Of a stretch of DNA of 64,000 bases, positions 44,601-56,728 are shown one piece after another (position 1 is the first letter of the stretch; every line of letters begins with the position of its first letter). Made by a program: the position numbers and the translations under genes. Origin of the DNA: Clavelina lepadiformis (Eukaryota; Chordata; Ascidiacea; Aplousobranchia; Clavelinidae). The stretch covers positions 18,788,501-18,852,500 of the forward strand of contig NC_135241.1 of assembly GCF_947623445.1 (NCBI RefSeq). Direction: 5' to 3'. The notes under the pieces were generated by a model. That model did not search any database, was not told the origin of the DNA, and saw only the letters and a program-made list of their open reading frames with translations.

Positions 44601-47600
44601 AAGTGAATCAGAAAGTGATGACGATGACGAAGTACAAGAAAAATACAAAGATTATGTGCCATTTTGGAAAATTGAACTCAATCAACCACCGAAAAAAAAT
44701 AAATGTGTGAAATATTTTGGAAGTATCATAATTGTTAGTTCATGGAAGTAATAAGTTTACACTAATTTACAAAATAGCTAATAAAACAAGTTTTTAAATA
44801 CAATAGTTTCAAAATTAAAAGTGAATTTTCTAAGATGGATAAATGGAATAGATGTTTATTAAAGGTAAATTTTTATTGCTTTATTGCTTATTTTTTAGTT
44901 CCTCGTCAACAAAAAGCACGACTGTTGACTCCTAAGCGCAAAAAAGCAAAGCCACCACCAGGTACTGGATCATTTAATATTTTTTAAATTTACCAGCAAA
45001 TTTCCGTGGAGGTTTATATGTTAAATAATAATCATAGAAATATACACCAATTCTTCACTTCTGATGCGAAACGTGATATGTTGTTTATTTTACGTTATTA
45101 TAATAGACAAACGCCAAAAAAGTCGAAACATATTGTTATAGAAAGATTCATTAAACTTTAAATAATACCATGAAAAAGGCAAACATTATTCTATCTTTTG
45201 CAGCTCGTCCAATGCAAAAGTAGGTATTATGTTGTTTATGAACACTTAATTTGCATGGCATGCATAGATTTAACTTCCACTCCTGGGCCCAAGGGGCCAG
45301 TGGAGAGTACAGAGGAAGCATGGGCATCAACCTATGCAAGATCTGAGGTTCAAAGTGACAGTTTAAAAGAACCTCAGGCACAGGCTACGGGTGGATTTTT
45401 GCAAATGTGGAAAAATATCACTGAAGGTCTTTAATGGTGGGGTTTTGTGGGTTTCATTGATGGCTTTTTCTATTGTTGATGTCTTTGTTTATGCAGAGCC
45501 TTTGATGGTGGCCTTAGAATGTTCACGAAAAAATGCTTGAGTGAATATTACTAACACTAACAAAATACATTGTGTCTATGAAAGCATGAAAATAATGTTC
45601 TTGAAATCACTGCAAAACTAATTCCTTTGTGGACACCAAAAACCTAACAAATACGTGTTTATTGCTTCTTTTTGCATTAATTTAAACTTAGCACTTGTTG
45701 ATCTTTGGGCAATTTAAGGTTTGCACAAAATTATTTTGAATGGAGTTCAAGCACCTTCTTACCAGTTAATAAAATCACAGTGCACTTTATGTAACTTTAC
45801 TAAACTGACAATACTTTATGATTTTACTGCAAAAAATGATGGTGTGAAAGAATCAACGATGTAATACTCATATAACGAAAATTCAAAGTTTACAATTCAA
45901 ACGTTCTTAAAATCAATTAAGCCCTGAAGTAGAATCACGATTTGAAGATTTGCTATTGTATAACAGAACTTAAAGATACTGATGCTGAATCAGATGCACA
46001 GAGAAGTGATAAGTATTATGAGGTTGAGATGTTGGACGACTTACTTGCTGATGAGGAAGTAGATGCTGTCAATGAAGAAGGTGAGCTGTTTGCTGTGGAT
46101 CACAGACCAAAAGCTCCTAAGACTGCAACTGGAAAGTAAGACAACCTTCAGTCCTGGCTGTGTGTGATCTAGATAATCCATTAGGATAAAATGGTTTTAT
46201 TGTTTTGAATTTGTTTTAATGAGTTAACGCAATCCAGATATAGGAGAATTTAAATCTTTGTAACTTTCAGCTGACAAACTTTATTTTACATGAGAAATTA
46301 AAAGTAACAATGCCTTCTCATCTGTATATAGGTTTTGGCTTGTGGATAGTCATGTAGTCCCAGTAACAAAAGTTATATGTCTTGAGGTAAGAATCACTAA
46401 TAGTCTCTTGTTGCCGGGTTACGCAATATTAAAATATCAATTATTCAGATACATAGCGTATCTCATATGTTCCAATAAGTTACAACTTGTTAAGCCTAAA
46501 ATGATGATCGCTGTGGTGTGTAACTTAGGGTCACAAAGGTCCAGTGAATTGCATCGTTTGTCAAGGAAAGAGAATATTTAGTGGAGGACTGGATCGTATT
46601 ATCAGGATATGGACTTCATCGGGGGAAAGTTTTGCAAAACTGGGTGGTTCCCTGAAAGGCAGTGTTGTTGGCATGGCAATTGGTGCTGACGAAAAGTGCC
46701 AAAAACTTTATGCTGCTTCTTGGGATGAGAGCGTTTCTGTGTTTGACTGCTTGACACGTAAGAGCGAAAAACAACTAACAGGTCACAAGGATACTGTGTC
46801 TGATTTGTCAGTTGATGCAAAATACATGTAAGTTTATTTTCAGCCATTTCTGGCTGAATTCTTTAATTTTCTGTTTATTTTTTATTTTGTTGTTATTTCT
46901 TTGACTTTGTGGAAGTATTTCCACCAGCTACAGTAAAGTTATTATTTCAGTGTAACTTGTTCTCATGATGGAACGATTAGAGTATGGAATATCATTACAC
47001 ATCATTGTGAAAGAGTGCTGAAGTGTCATAAAGGCGCAGTTCACTGCCTGACTTATGCTAATAAGCTCATTATTACTGGAGGAGCAGACAAGTAAGTTAG
47101 CTGTCTGCCATTCACTACCTGTCATTAAATTTATTGCAAGTTGTACCAAAGAACACACACTTGGTATAATTAATCGTAATGGTGTCTCGGAATCTCATAC
47201 CAGACCTAAGTTGTCTGAACTTGACAATCTAACAACACCATACTTACATGTTGGATTTTTTGCTTTGTACATATACCGGGTAGAGTATTTCATCATTTTG
47301 GAAATACTATGCGGCTAAACAAATTTGTATTACTACAGGCTGATCCATATAAGCTGTGCTGACACAGGGGACTTGCTCAAAACACTTCGCGGTCATAAAA
47401 GTCCAGTGAATGCAGTTGAGGTATGGTACGCTTGAAATGATAAATTGAAAACAGCTAAATGCCCGCTAACAAATAAACGACGCTTTTCCAGCGTCAGCAC
47501 AGTCTCGTTGTGAGTGGCGACCTGGAAGGCATGGTGAAATTTTGGTCGCTAGATGGCGACGGTAGCCCTATGGAATCAGTGAAAGCTCATCCAAAACAAA

Positions 47601-48176
47601 TCAACGCTATCGCTTTTCGCGGGGGCCGTTTTTTCACAGCGTCAAAGTCAGTGGGTTATCTGATAGCCTTAAATAATTAACTAATTAGTTGAGGCGATCA
47701 ATTTTGAGCAAATATTTTTTTGGTCATAATTGTGCACCTTCCCACGCCGTAAGAATGTCGTCCATACGTGTAATTTAGCCGTCACCAGCGCTTATCTTTT
47801 CACCTCAATCAACACCCCCGTTGTTGTTTTATAGCGACCGGTTGATAAAAGAATGGGAACTGATGACGATGACATGCGTTCGTATACTACAAGGTCATAC
47901 GCAGGAGGTTACCGGAGTTCAGGTAAGTTTTCTGGAGAATGAAACCTTCGTGTGTATGTAGGACGCTTCCGTTCCACCGCTGAACACATTTCTAGCTTAT
48001 TCAATATATCATTTTTAAAGAATTTTTACCATTTTTTGAGTGATAGCGTACGTGCTGTAACAGAATTGCGCCATTTTCTGTATATTTTATAGTACACGAG
48101 CAAGTACCTGGCTACAAGTAGCAAGGACAGCACTGTTCGTCTGTGGTTCTGGGGAAACGATGATAATTCGAAGTAA
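41686..48176 (+). CDS. F-box/WD40-repeat protein (putative SCF ubiquitin ligase substrate receptor)
   Basis: Seventeen exons join in phase: 41686-42266, 42510-42743, 42891-43065, 43146-43263, 43414-43578, 44229-44399, 44600-44704, 44899-44961, 45268-45426, 45967-46135, 46332-46386, 46529-46827, 46951-47091, 47339-47420, 47492-47646, 47835-47922 and 48093-48176 (TAA), encoding 947 aa. The end of exon 7 could also be 44722. The N-terminal 'WFESWQNWQKRVVLSGIIHR' segment resembles a motif before the F-box in FBXO16-like proteins. The F-box is at about residues 381-425 (LPDVYWIKVFNYLGAKELVT ... CKRWHNLTQNDKIWKTKC). An acidic, low-complexity linker follows (SESESDDDDEVQE), then about seven WD40 blades from residue 650 to the end (GGLDRIIRIW, CSHDGTIRVW, GDLEGMVKFW, SKDSTVRLWFW). 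The architecture implies Skp1 binding plus substrate recognition. I cannot name the orthologue. Confidence 0.92.
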
Positions 48177-51100
48177 TTGTGGATCGAATTGAATAATACT
48201 CATTTGACCGTGATTTCGTCTTGTTTGTTTTTTCCTTTTTTAATACCTTTTGTGAGATTTTGCCAGGTTTAGAAAGTTAGTACCGTGTTGCTTTAAAACC
48301 CGTTACAAAAAAACTCTGTGTGATAAAAGCCGTGTTAAAAAGCCTTAATTTTGTGTCCCATGTGTGTAGTTAACTAGAACGTTTACGCTTGATGTTGGTA
48401 AAGAAAAAGTTATTTGTCAATGTTGCCTTCTCACGTAGCTTGGTTTTCCTTCAAGCTGCTGTAATGTTGACCGAATCTAATACCTTGTTTTTGTATACAA
48501 TTGCAAAATTAGTAGCGTTGACAGTCTCTGCCAAAGACCATTAAAACGTAGTAAACAATTTTTTACGCCTGGTATCCGATATGGCTGTATTAGTTTACCG
48601 GTCTTCTAATTTTGGCGGTACTACCACTGTTTCCGAAGCCTATACCTTATTTATGCCATGACAGGAAAAATTTTTTTTTTGATTAATGGAATTCGAAAAC
48701 CAACGTCATATACCCGCCACGTTTGGAGATATAATTTGACCACTTGACTTTCAAATGCTGATCGGTGTGCGAATTCATCTGCCAATCAACAGCGCTTAGT
48801 AATGGGATAGCTGGAAATAATAGCTGCCATTCGGTCAATTGTTTGTTATATGCTCGTTGACATATTTTAATATTTTTGGGGCGTTGGCGTCGTTTTTCAC
48901 AAACAACAATTCGCAAGTGGAATCTCATCTTGTTTTCCTTGAACTTGCTTGAGTGATAAAAAGAAATTTCAGGCTTTAAAAGCAACGACTTATAGAAACT
49001 CTTTTGACTTGTACAATCAATCCATTTGTGTTGAAACGTTTTTGCTGCATTCCAGTGAAATAAATTGAGTTCCTGAAGCAAACTATTTTTGAAATCTTGT
49101 CTAAACACCTGAAATAATTGGCTTTAAAATTGATATCATTGCCTTATACAGTACAAGTATGTTGTTTTATGTCTCACCCACGCAACAATTCTGCATTCCT
49201 CATATAGCACAAAATAATGAAAATTTAACCATTGACCACTGGTAATATGTCACAATTTACTGCATTCCAGTTTTAACGAAACGTTTCAACCACGCAGTTA
49301 AAATTTTTGAAAGAATTCAGAAGAAAACTGTAGCATGGGTGAAAGAGTTGTACTACTGCATGATACATAGTTCTACATTGCTCAAAGCGAAATATTACGC
49401 CGAACTTTTTGTTCATTACTGACCCTTACCAAAATATTCAATTAATCACCAATCGATTATTTTACTAAACGTTTCAATGGTTGGACGTTTTTAACCTTGT
49501 GCTTCATTACAAACGTTTCTGTTACAAAATTTCGAAAAACAAAGAACCGTAGCGTGACAAGAAACGGCCTTGAATTTGCAATGTCATGTGAAGGGAAATT
49601 GGTCGTAAATTTTAAATGTAGAAAAGACGCTTTTCTTGGTGATGTTTGCCTTTTGAAGTGCTCCCTGGAACCGGCATTCCAAGATATGCTTCAAGTGGTT
49701 ACGAGAGTCTGATTGCTTTTTCAAGATCCTCTATTTTCGGAAGAGCTCGCGTGTAATCTCTGCCCAAATCAGCAGACGTTTTGGTCTATGAAATATTTCG
49801 TTCCTCTTTGCTTGTTCAGCCTGTTCACAAAAAGCTGGGCCGAGTGAAATTGTAACAGGTACAGCCTCGGAGCTGTCGATTGGCACGCGATAACACGTCC
49901 CGTCACAAAGAAAGCAATCCACGTAAGGCCTTTAATGTCGCTTGGTGACAGACCCACACAAACACTAGTTCCATTTCAGAACAAGTGGATAAGAATCAAC
50001 ATTTGAAAACGACAAAAGCATCAAAGAGCACGACAGACTTGATGAAAATGTTTCCGACAACTTTTATGTGTTTTTTAAGGCCTAATGAGATTTTTGGAGA
50101 TTGCGTGGCTTTTTTTCTTTGTTTGTGGAGGCCACCGCGGTCTCCTGGGCTACGTCATGGAGCTTGGACGTTGTAAATTGAAGGAAACATAGCGTGCGAA
50201 GAAAACCCTAGCGTTAAAATCACCAAATATGTACATTTCTTTTACAGCATATTTAACGACGTAATGTCTTCGATTTTCCCACATTCGAAAAGCGACACTG
50301 TAATTTGAATGTTTTTTTGCCATAACCACATTTCCAGGTTGCCGCTTCGGCCACAACGCCTTATAAACACAGACCATGTTCATTAAATAAAATAAATGCA
50401 TTTTGTTTGCTAGCACCCGGGGATAGATATTTCAAGGGCCTGTTTGGACAACAAGAGGCTATCTTTATTGCAATGCTTTTTGACCTTACATTACGACCGT
50501 ACGATCAGCACAAGCCAGTTTAAACAATCCAACGTTGGCTCCACAAACATCATGCTGGCACCAGAAGCCGGAAGACACTAATCTTCAGTTAAAGGTTGAC
50601 AAATAAAAAAGCGGCTTAAGCAAGTTTTCCTAAAACAAAGCCCGATACGACGCAAACAATTTAATCAGTGTTTCGAGTTAGCAACCAACACGATGGGTCC
50701 AAAAAATAACCCCTGATCGCTCAATGTGTCGGGCAGTGTCACATATTGCGAAATAGCTGACTGCATCTCCTCATGAATTTTTGGAAAAACTTGCTGGACA
50801 CATTACGTTACATCAGAGGCTTAAAATATCGCGTGATTTATAGACGATTGATGAAAGGTATCGTAAACTATGTCTGGCTCACAATGATATAAAGACCAAT
50901 AAAAATACTTCAACCAGTAACAATCCTCAGATTTAAAATAAAACTTAGCAAGTAAATAAAATTAGAAAAAAAACAATATATAAAAAAAATATAATCTTAC
51001 TTATAACTCAGCCATGCAATGTAAAATAAAATGCCAAATATACAACAAACAAAGCCATTAACTCATACAGCACGAAAAAAATCAAATACTGCGACGATCG

Positions 51101-54100
51101 ACACACTTTCGATCCCAACCACCAGTAAAGTAGAGCTTAAATGGTATGAAATAGATACTGACATCAAATAGGGAAAGGTTAATTCGATTAAAGTAAATTT
51201 CCCAATCCTAAATTTTCTAAAAAAAATCAACTTACAAGCTGATAACTGTCAGGTATGTCTCGTTTTCTTAGATACAGAAGGTGGTAACTACAACCATTGA
51301 CAAATAAAATCACACGCGACCAAAGTTTTGTTTGTTAAAGGGATTGCTGGAAACAAAAAGTTTAGAATAATTAATTTCCAAGCACGCTTTGATTGGGCAG
51401 AATGAGTTGACCTTTAGATAGTTTGGCGCCTACAATTCTTTGTTTAAACATTACAACACGGCAAACAATTTTGTATGTATTTGATTAAAGAAACGGATTG
51501 CCGTTTCATCTTTTGACATGTCCCGTGAGTTAATTTGCTGGTAATTTGTAATGAAAAACTCTAAATAGCTGCATATTAAATTTTTTATTATATGATAAAA
51601 CCTTTGTTTACGCTATTACAGGACATAGGAGTACTAATATAAGTTATGATAGAGAGCCCTGATTGATATTTTTACATTTTAATTTCCACTCTGCTCTGTG
51701 TTTACTGCCAAACACACTTTGAAGTCCGTAAAACTTCATATCTCTACGTGACAAGAGCAAGTCTTTGGAGTCTTACGTTACTCGTCGTTGTTGGACGTAA
51801 TGCCCCTAGACAATACAGTTCATTATACAAACAGATTATTGAAGAATCGTTTACCCCTCATAATCTCTGACTGGCGCCGAGTGCATCAAGGTATGGAAGG
51901 AATAGGCGAAATCAACAGGGCCACAGCTCAGTTCTTGGTAGTAAACCACCTTAGCCGACCGCAGACGAGATTAGCTTGTTTGTATTAATTAACTTGGATC
52001 TCGTAGGACAAGCGTTTGCGTAAGTCTCGATCATTGCCTATTACCAGAGTTGCTTGAACCCCAAACTGTAGAAAGTAGTCGCAGAAACACTTAGCTGCAC
52101 TAAAAGGGCACCCAGATATTAAAGTTTGCATCATTTCAGATCCTTGTCATCGAAATACAGCACTAATACATTTTAATGAACATACAGTATTTTGAATTGT
52201 ATGTGTTATAGGCCACGTTATGCTGTAGCTAATCGGATATGTTTTTTGTACATATGGCCCTGACGAACCACTTTGCTCGTACCGTCATGGAGAATATGTA
52301 TCCACAAACATTGAGTCACTCGGTAAACGCATCTATAGCGCTGACGGCTTTGCTAATGAGGATTTAGTCGGCCTAGTAATTAAAGGTGTATATAGGCTAA
52401 AACATTCAGGTGGGTTATAAGGTGACATAAAACATACTCAAATAGATGAAGGAAGGATTGCTCGAAAAATCTGCTTTTAAACTTGAGAAGAGTTTGTAAC
52501 AAGAATTCACTTACGTTAGTGTAGAGAGATTTATGACTGAATTGTTAGGAGGGTTGCTGTATGCTAGTTGAGGAAAAAAACAAGTAAAAGCTACTGCGAT
52601 CGCGCAATACTGAATAAGAATAACGGGTCGTATTATGAGAGTTTTGACACCTTCTGTGTGTTATTAACTTACTGCTGCCCTAAAATCCAACAATACTCAA
52701 AACATAATCAGTCACATAGCATACCATATACCTAACATCTACGTCATGATGTTGGTAAAAATGGAAAAACCTTAGGAAGTCATTGCTGTGCCTTCAGCTT
52801 GCGAGAAGTGTCCTTACAACTCTACCTGGGCACGCGAGTTTACGTAGAAAGCACCCGGGTGGTATTGTAGTGAGTTGGCAAGAAAAACTTCAACTGATGA
52901 CCTTCCGCCTGTCGTCTGTATATCTAACTATTGTTTAGCGTTTAAGGTTAAGTGATAGGTAACAATATCTTCAAGTGCTGGATAATATTTTAAAGAAAAG
53001 ACGGTTGTGGAGCTACTTTGCTGCGGTTCGATGCAATCTTGTTGATGCAGCCACTTTCATTCTTGTAGGAGAAAGATAAAAAGGTTTGAAATAGATTTGC
53101 AAATATCTTCTTGAGCTATGTTGGAAGCATTGCATTATCACAAAAAATAACATAGGATTTTCGAGTATAAAGTACCAAGTCTAAAAATAGTATTCCATTA
53201 GTATTTTGAGTTTGTCAATACTGTGTATATACGTGTAACTCCTGCATATATTACATACGCTAGCAAAGAATGCATTGAGCTGGAATATATGAGGCTTTGA
53301 CTTGCATGTTGTGTTATATGAAGTCAATTGTAACCAAGTGTTGGCTGGTGTGGTTGCTAAGTAAGTATGCTTAGTGGTTATGAGACCGTCATAAAAAGAT
53401 CACTAACTAGTAAAAACCGAATCAAACTAAAATAAAGTACTTTTGCTTTAAAGTTGATTCGACCCTGTTGGGAAACATATTCACTATTCAGTGTATTAAG
53501 GCGTTATGATATGACGCGAACGGATTTCAAGTGGCTATTGTTCGGTTGAAATCTTAGACAGACTTTTGAACGCTAAAAGCTGTTAGAACTAGATTTAACT
53601 TCCGCATTAAAAGCCTGTGAAGCCGTTCCACACAATGAAACGTTCCACCTTGTTTAGAATACATTTTTCAAAGCCGCATCGCTTGTAATAACTCGGAGAT
53701 GCGGTTTGTGCTTTGATCTTTTCTTAGCAAAGCTTTTTGAGTAGGTAATGATGAATGAAACGCGTGAAATTTGAAAACATAAATAGTCCAGCGAGCATAA
53801 TTACCGCCTTCCACAAATTCCACCCATGCAACAATGAAATTTCTGTTTCGCAACATTTCATTTTCTTTCTCGATTTGGTAAACAATCAACCTGGCTTCAA
53901 CACGCAAACAATCACCTTTTTTGTTTGGGTATCCATCGGGCAATAGGTGTCAATAATAGCGATAAGAAAAGACCTAGATTCTTTGCGAGTCTCGGATCAA
54001 TAGATAAAAATACACAGTAACTCTTATCTCTTGCTTACACCTTGCTGTAGTTAGTTTAGAAGACGTTCAATTAGTCCTACAAAAATGGACGTAGTGACTC

Positions 54101-54195
54101 TTAGATTATTCTGCTCATGTTACAGTGAAGTCAACGGTATTTTATACCGTTATACAGCCGCACAGAAAAAGTAACAGCGTAATTTTGACGGTAAA
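48177..54195. other. About 6 kb without a recognised gene, upstream of the TGF-beta ligand
   Basis: Frames up to 141 codons occur (48683-49108, minus) but show no domain or splice-supported chain. Sequence is AT-rich. Being upstream of a developmental ligand gene, it may hold enhancers. A small group of GATA motifs lies at its right end (53961-54028). Confidence 0.45.
53961..54028. promoter_or_regulatory. Cluster of three GATA-type motifs upstream of the TGF-beta ligand
   Basis: GATAAG at 53961, AGATAA at 54002 and CTTATCT at 54022-54028 lie within 70 bp, about 170-235 bp before the ATG at 54196. Factor binding is inference; such short motifs also occur by chance. Confidence 0.3.
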
Positions 54196-56648
54196 ATGGA
54201 ATATCCCAAGAAGGTATGTCTACTGCTGTCTTGTTTGCTGTGGCTCATCCCCGTTTTCTACGCTATAACCACGGAAAACGGATTCCCTGATAGTCTACAA
54301 CGCCATACCGGGAATGTTAAAAAATTCTTTGGTGCGGGGTTGAAAAGCAGAAAAAACCTACAGCAAATATTGGATTTAAATCAGTCGAAAGACCAAAGGC
54401 GACCGCATCAAAGGCCCAGTTTTAATCCAACGCCAACCAGCAACAAACAAGACCACCACGATGATGAAATTAGCACGGAATTTACCCCGGGCTATCCTTA
54501 TTCCGACATAAGGTCAACAAGCTTTGGGATGGAAAGCATCCCGAGTTTGATGCTGGACATGATGAAGAAGAATGAAGTAGAATTGGCCAAGTTGCCTGGA
54601 AGATGTCACTTTCCTGGACATGGAGGAAACATCGTTAGAAACTTAAAGAACAAAGGTTTGTATCCGTTTCTTAGCTGTCAACATAAACTGTAAGTTAATG
54701 ATCAAGCAAGTCTTTTACAGAAAGGAAATTAAAATTTTAAGTGGTTCATTGCTACCAGACAGCGACACGGCCACGAGGGTCTCTTAATTAACGCGTGATT
54801 TATTTTGAAAAAGGAATTTTATCTTTTGGAATCTTTTTTTTATCCATCCAGTTTTTCTAAGTAATCTACCACCGTTAGCGCTAGCTACGTGTCGTATGTG
54901 CTGCTTAATACATGCGACGTTAACTAGGGGTTATATTCTTGATTGATGAGTTACGTTATATCGACCGAAGAGCTCCGACATGATTCTTCAAAATGAAAAT
55001 ACTTTACTATAAGCTTTACCATTGGCATGTTTGCTTCTGTAAGGAGTCCTATCGCTCTTAGTACCGTAAGTTAAAGTTAGAGTTGAGTAATTCAGCACGT
55101 AGAACAAACACTTGTGAGTTGCCCTGTACCACCAGACGGTATCGCATGGCTAAACTTTGTCAAGCTGTCAACAGGCAAGTAGTAAGTTTAAAACCGTATC
55201 GCTATACTAGCACTGTAGAATTACTCCTGGTATGCAAGAACAGAGGCAAGTTGGTGTAAAATTGACAATTAAGTAACCATTTTTAAACAGTGTTATACGG
55301 TTTGTTTTTATACAGTTATAGTTTTACCAGAAGTGCTGCTAGGCAGATGAAATGATAAACACGATCGAGTTACCGTATTTTGAAGGGAACACTAAACAGA
55401 CTCGGTAATATCTTGTGCAAACAGTCGAGGGATTAGCGTATTTCGGCGGTTATGGTATTTCTAACGTGTTGGCTTCGCTTGATAATAATCAACCTTTGTT
55501 TATCCACTGATTATCGAAATTAAAATTTACATTGTTCTTATTTTGTTCCAGGTGATGTCATCTACACCAGTCAACACACGACCATTACAGAGTTACAATT
55601 TAATTTCAACGATGCTTTTCAAAACAATGAAAAAGCGCTTTCTGCTATCATATACGTCACTACACAACTATCCTCATCCCACCAGAAACATAAATGGACT
55701 GCTTGGCGTTCAAAATTCCAGTTTAGCATCCACTGGATGAAGCGGCAAAGCTGGATCAGGATGATGAAGATTCTAGAAGGCTCTGAAGATGATTCCCATT
55801 TTAGCTACAACCACCAAATAAACCAGGTGGAGGAAGCAAACATGATGGCGAGATTGGAGGAACATATCGGATCTCCAGTCGCATCCCGGAATATTTCATT
55901 CATCTCGCAGCACGTTGATAAACAAACAACAGAACCTCTTGTTGTTACAAAGATGATTCCTTATTGGAGGAAAGAGTCACTGCGACATCGGATCCGCCGG
56001 GATGCGATCTCTAGAGCAGTTCTTATTATACAAGAAGAAGAGGAGGAGATGTTTACGCAATCAACTGAAGATTTCGGACATCAAAAGTCTTTTGGAAGAT
56101 GCCAGGATCCCTTTCCTCCTCAACTTATTTTGGTATCGATTGATAGAACGCAATGTCCTGATCAGAAGGAAGCTCAAAACGATGTAGAACAGTCCGAAGA
56201 CAGCCAGAAACCAACACAGCAGGTTCCCATCGTGAACAATCGTCTATTTTCTGAAAACATCAACACTCAGCAGCTAGCCGGAACCAAGTCGAACGCGACA
56301 CAGCACAACCGATCAATTCGTGCAGTCCGCAGCAACGTTTGTCAGCGCCTTTCGATGTGGGTTGATTTTGAGGATCTTGGCTGGGACGACTGGATTATCG
56401 CACCGAGAGCCTTCCAAGCTTACAGGTGTGCAGGCGAATGTCCCTTTCCGTTGGGTAGCTCTCTGAACGGCACTAATCACGCTATGCTGATGACAATGAT
56501 GAACTCGGTTGACCCCATGGATTCCCCTAGGCCCTGCTGTGTTCCGACCAAGTTGTCTTCGGTGACATTATTGTATTTGGACAACGCCGATAACGTGGTG
56601 TTGCGACAGTACGAGGACATGGTGATAGAAAGCTGTGGGTGTCGTTGA
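54196..56648 (+). CDS. BMP/ADMP-type TGF-beta superfamily ligand precursor
   Basis: Two exons, 54196-54655 and 55552-56648 (TGA), join in phase for a 518-aa precursor. A signal peptide is clear (KKVCLLLSCLLWLIPVFYA, residues about 5-23). The prodomain spans the exon junction and has a FNFNDAFQNNEKALSAIIYV strand typical of TGF-beta propeptides. Two basic sites are present: HRIRR (near 55990) and RSIR/AVR just before the first mature Cys. The mature region has the seven-cysteine knot: CQRLSMWVDFEDLGWDDWI, YRCAGECPFPLG, PRPCCVPTKLSS and ESCGCR, with an NGT glycosylation sequon before NHA. The LGWDDWIIAP and CPFPLG ... NHA pattern places it in the BMP branch; PRPCCVPTKLSS and VVLRQYEDMV suggest ADMP, though BMP2/4-like cannot be excluded. 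It would be secreted and act as a dimer through type I/II serine-threonine kinase receptors. Confidence 0.93.
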
Positions 56649-56722
56649 CTTTTTAATGTGCCTAAAGTGCTTGCCGTTGATGCTCGATGAAACCAATGTA
56701 TGTTGCACCTGAACTTTATACC

Positions 56723-56728
56723 AATAAA
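56723..56728 (+). terminator. Likely poly(A) signal of the TGF-beta ligand
   Basis: AATAAA 75 bp past the stop codon, with a GT-rich stretch shortly after (GTAATGTGGTTTGTT). Confidence 0.6.

Noticed and set aside
45204-45219. 16-bp micro-exon in the F-box/WD40 gene
   Set aside because: It has AG and GT borders but breaks the frame of the next exon; joining 44961 directly to 45268 keeps phase.
48683-49108. 141-codon minus-strand frame
   Set aside because: No recognisable motif, no splice-supported neighbours and composition like the surrounding intergenic DNA.
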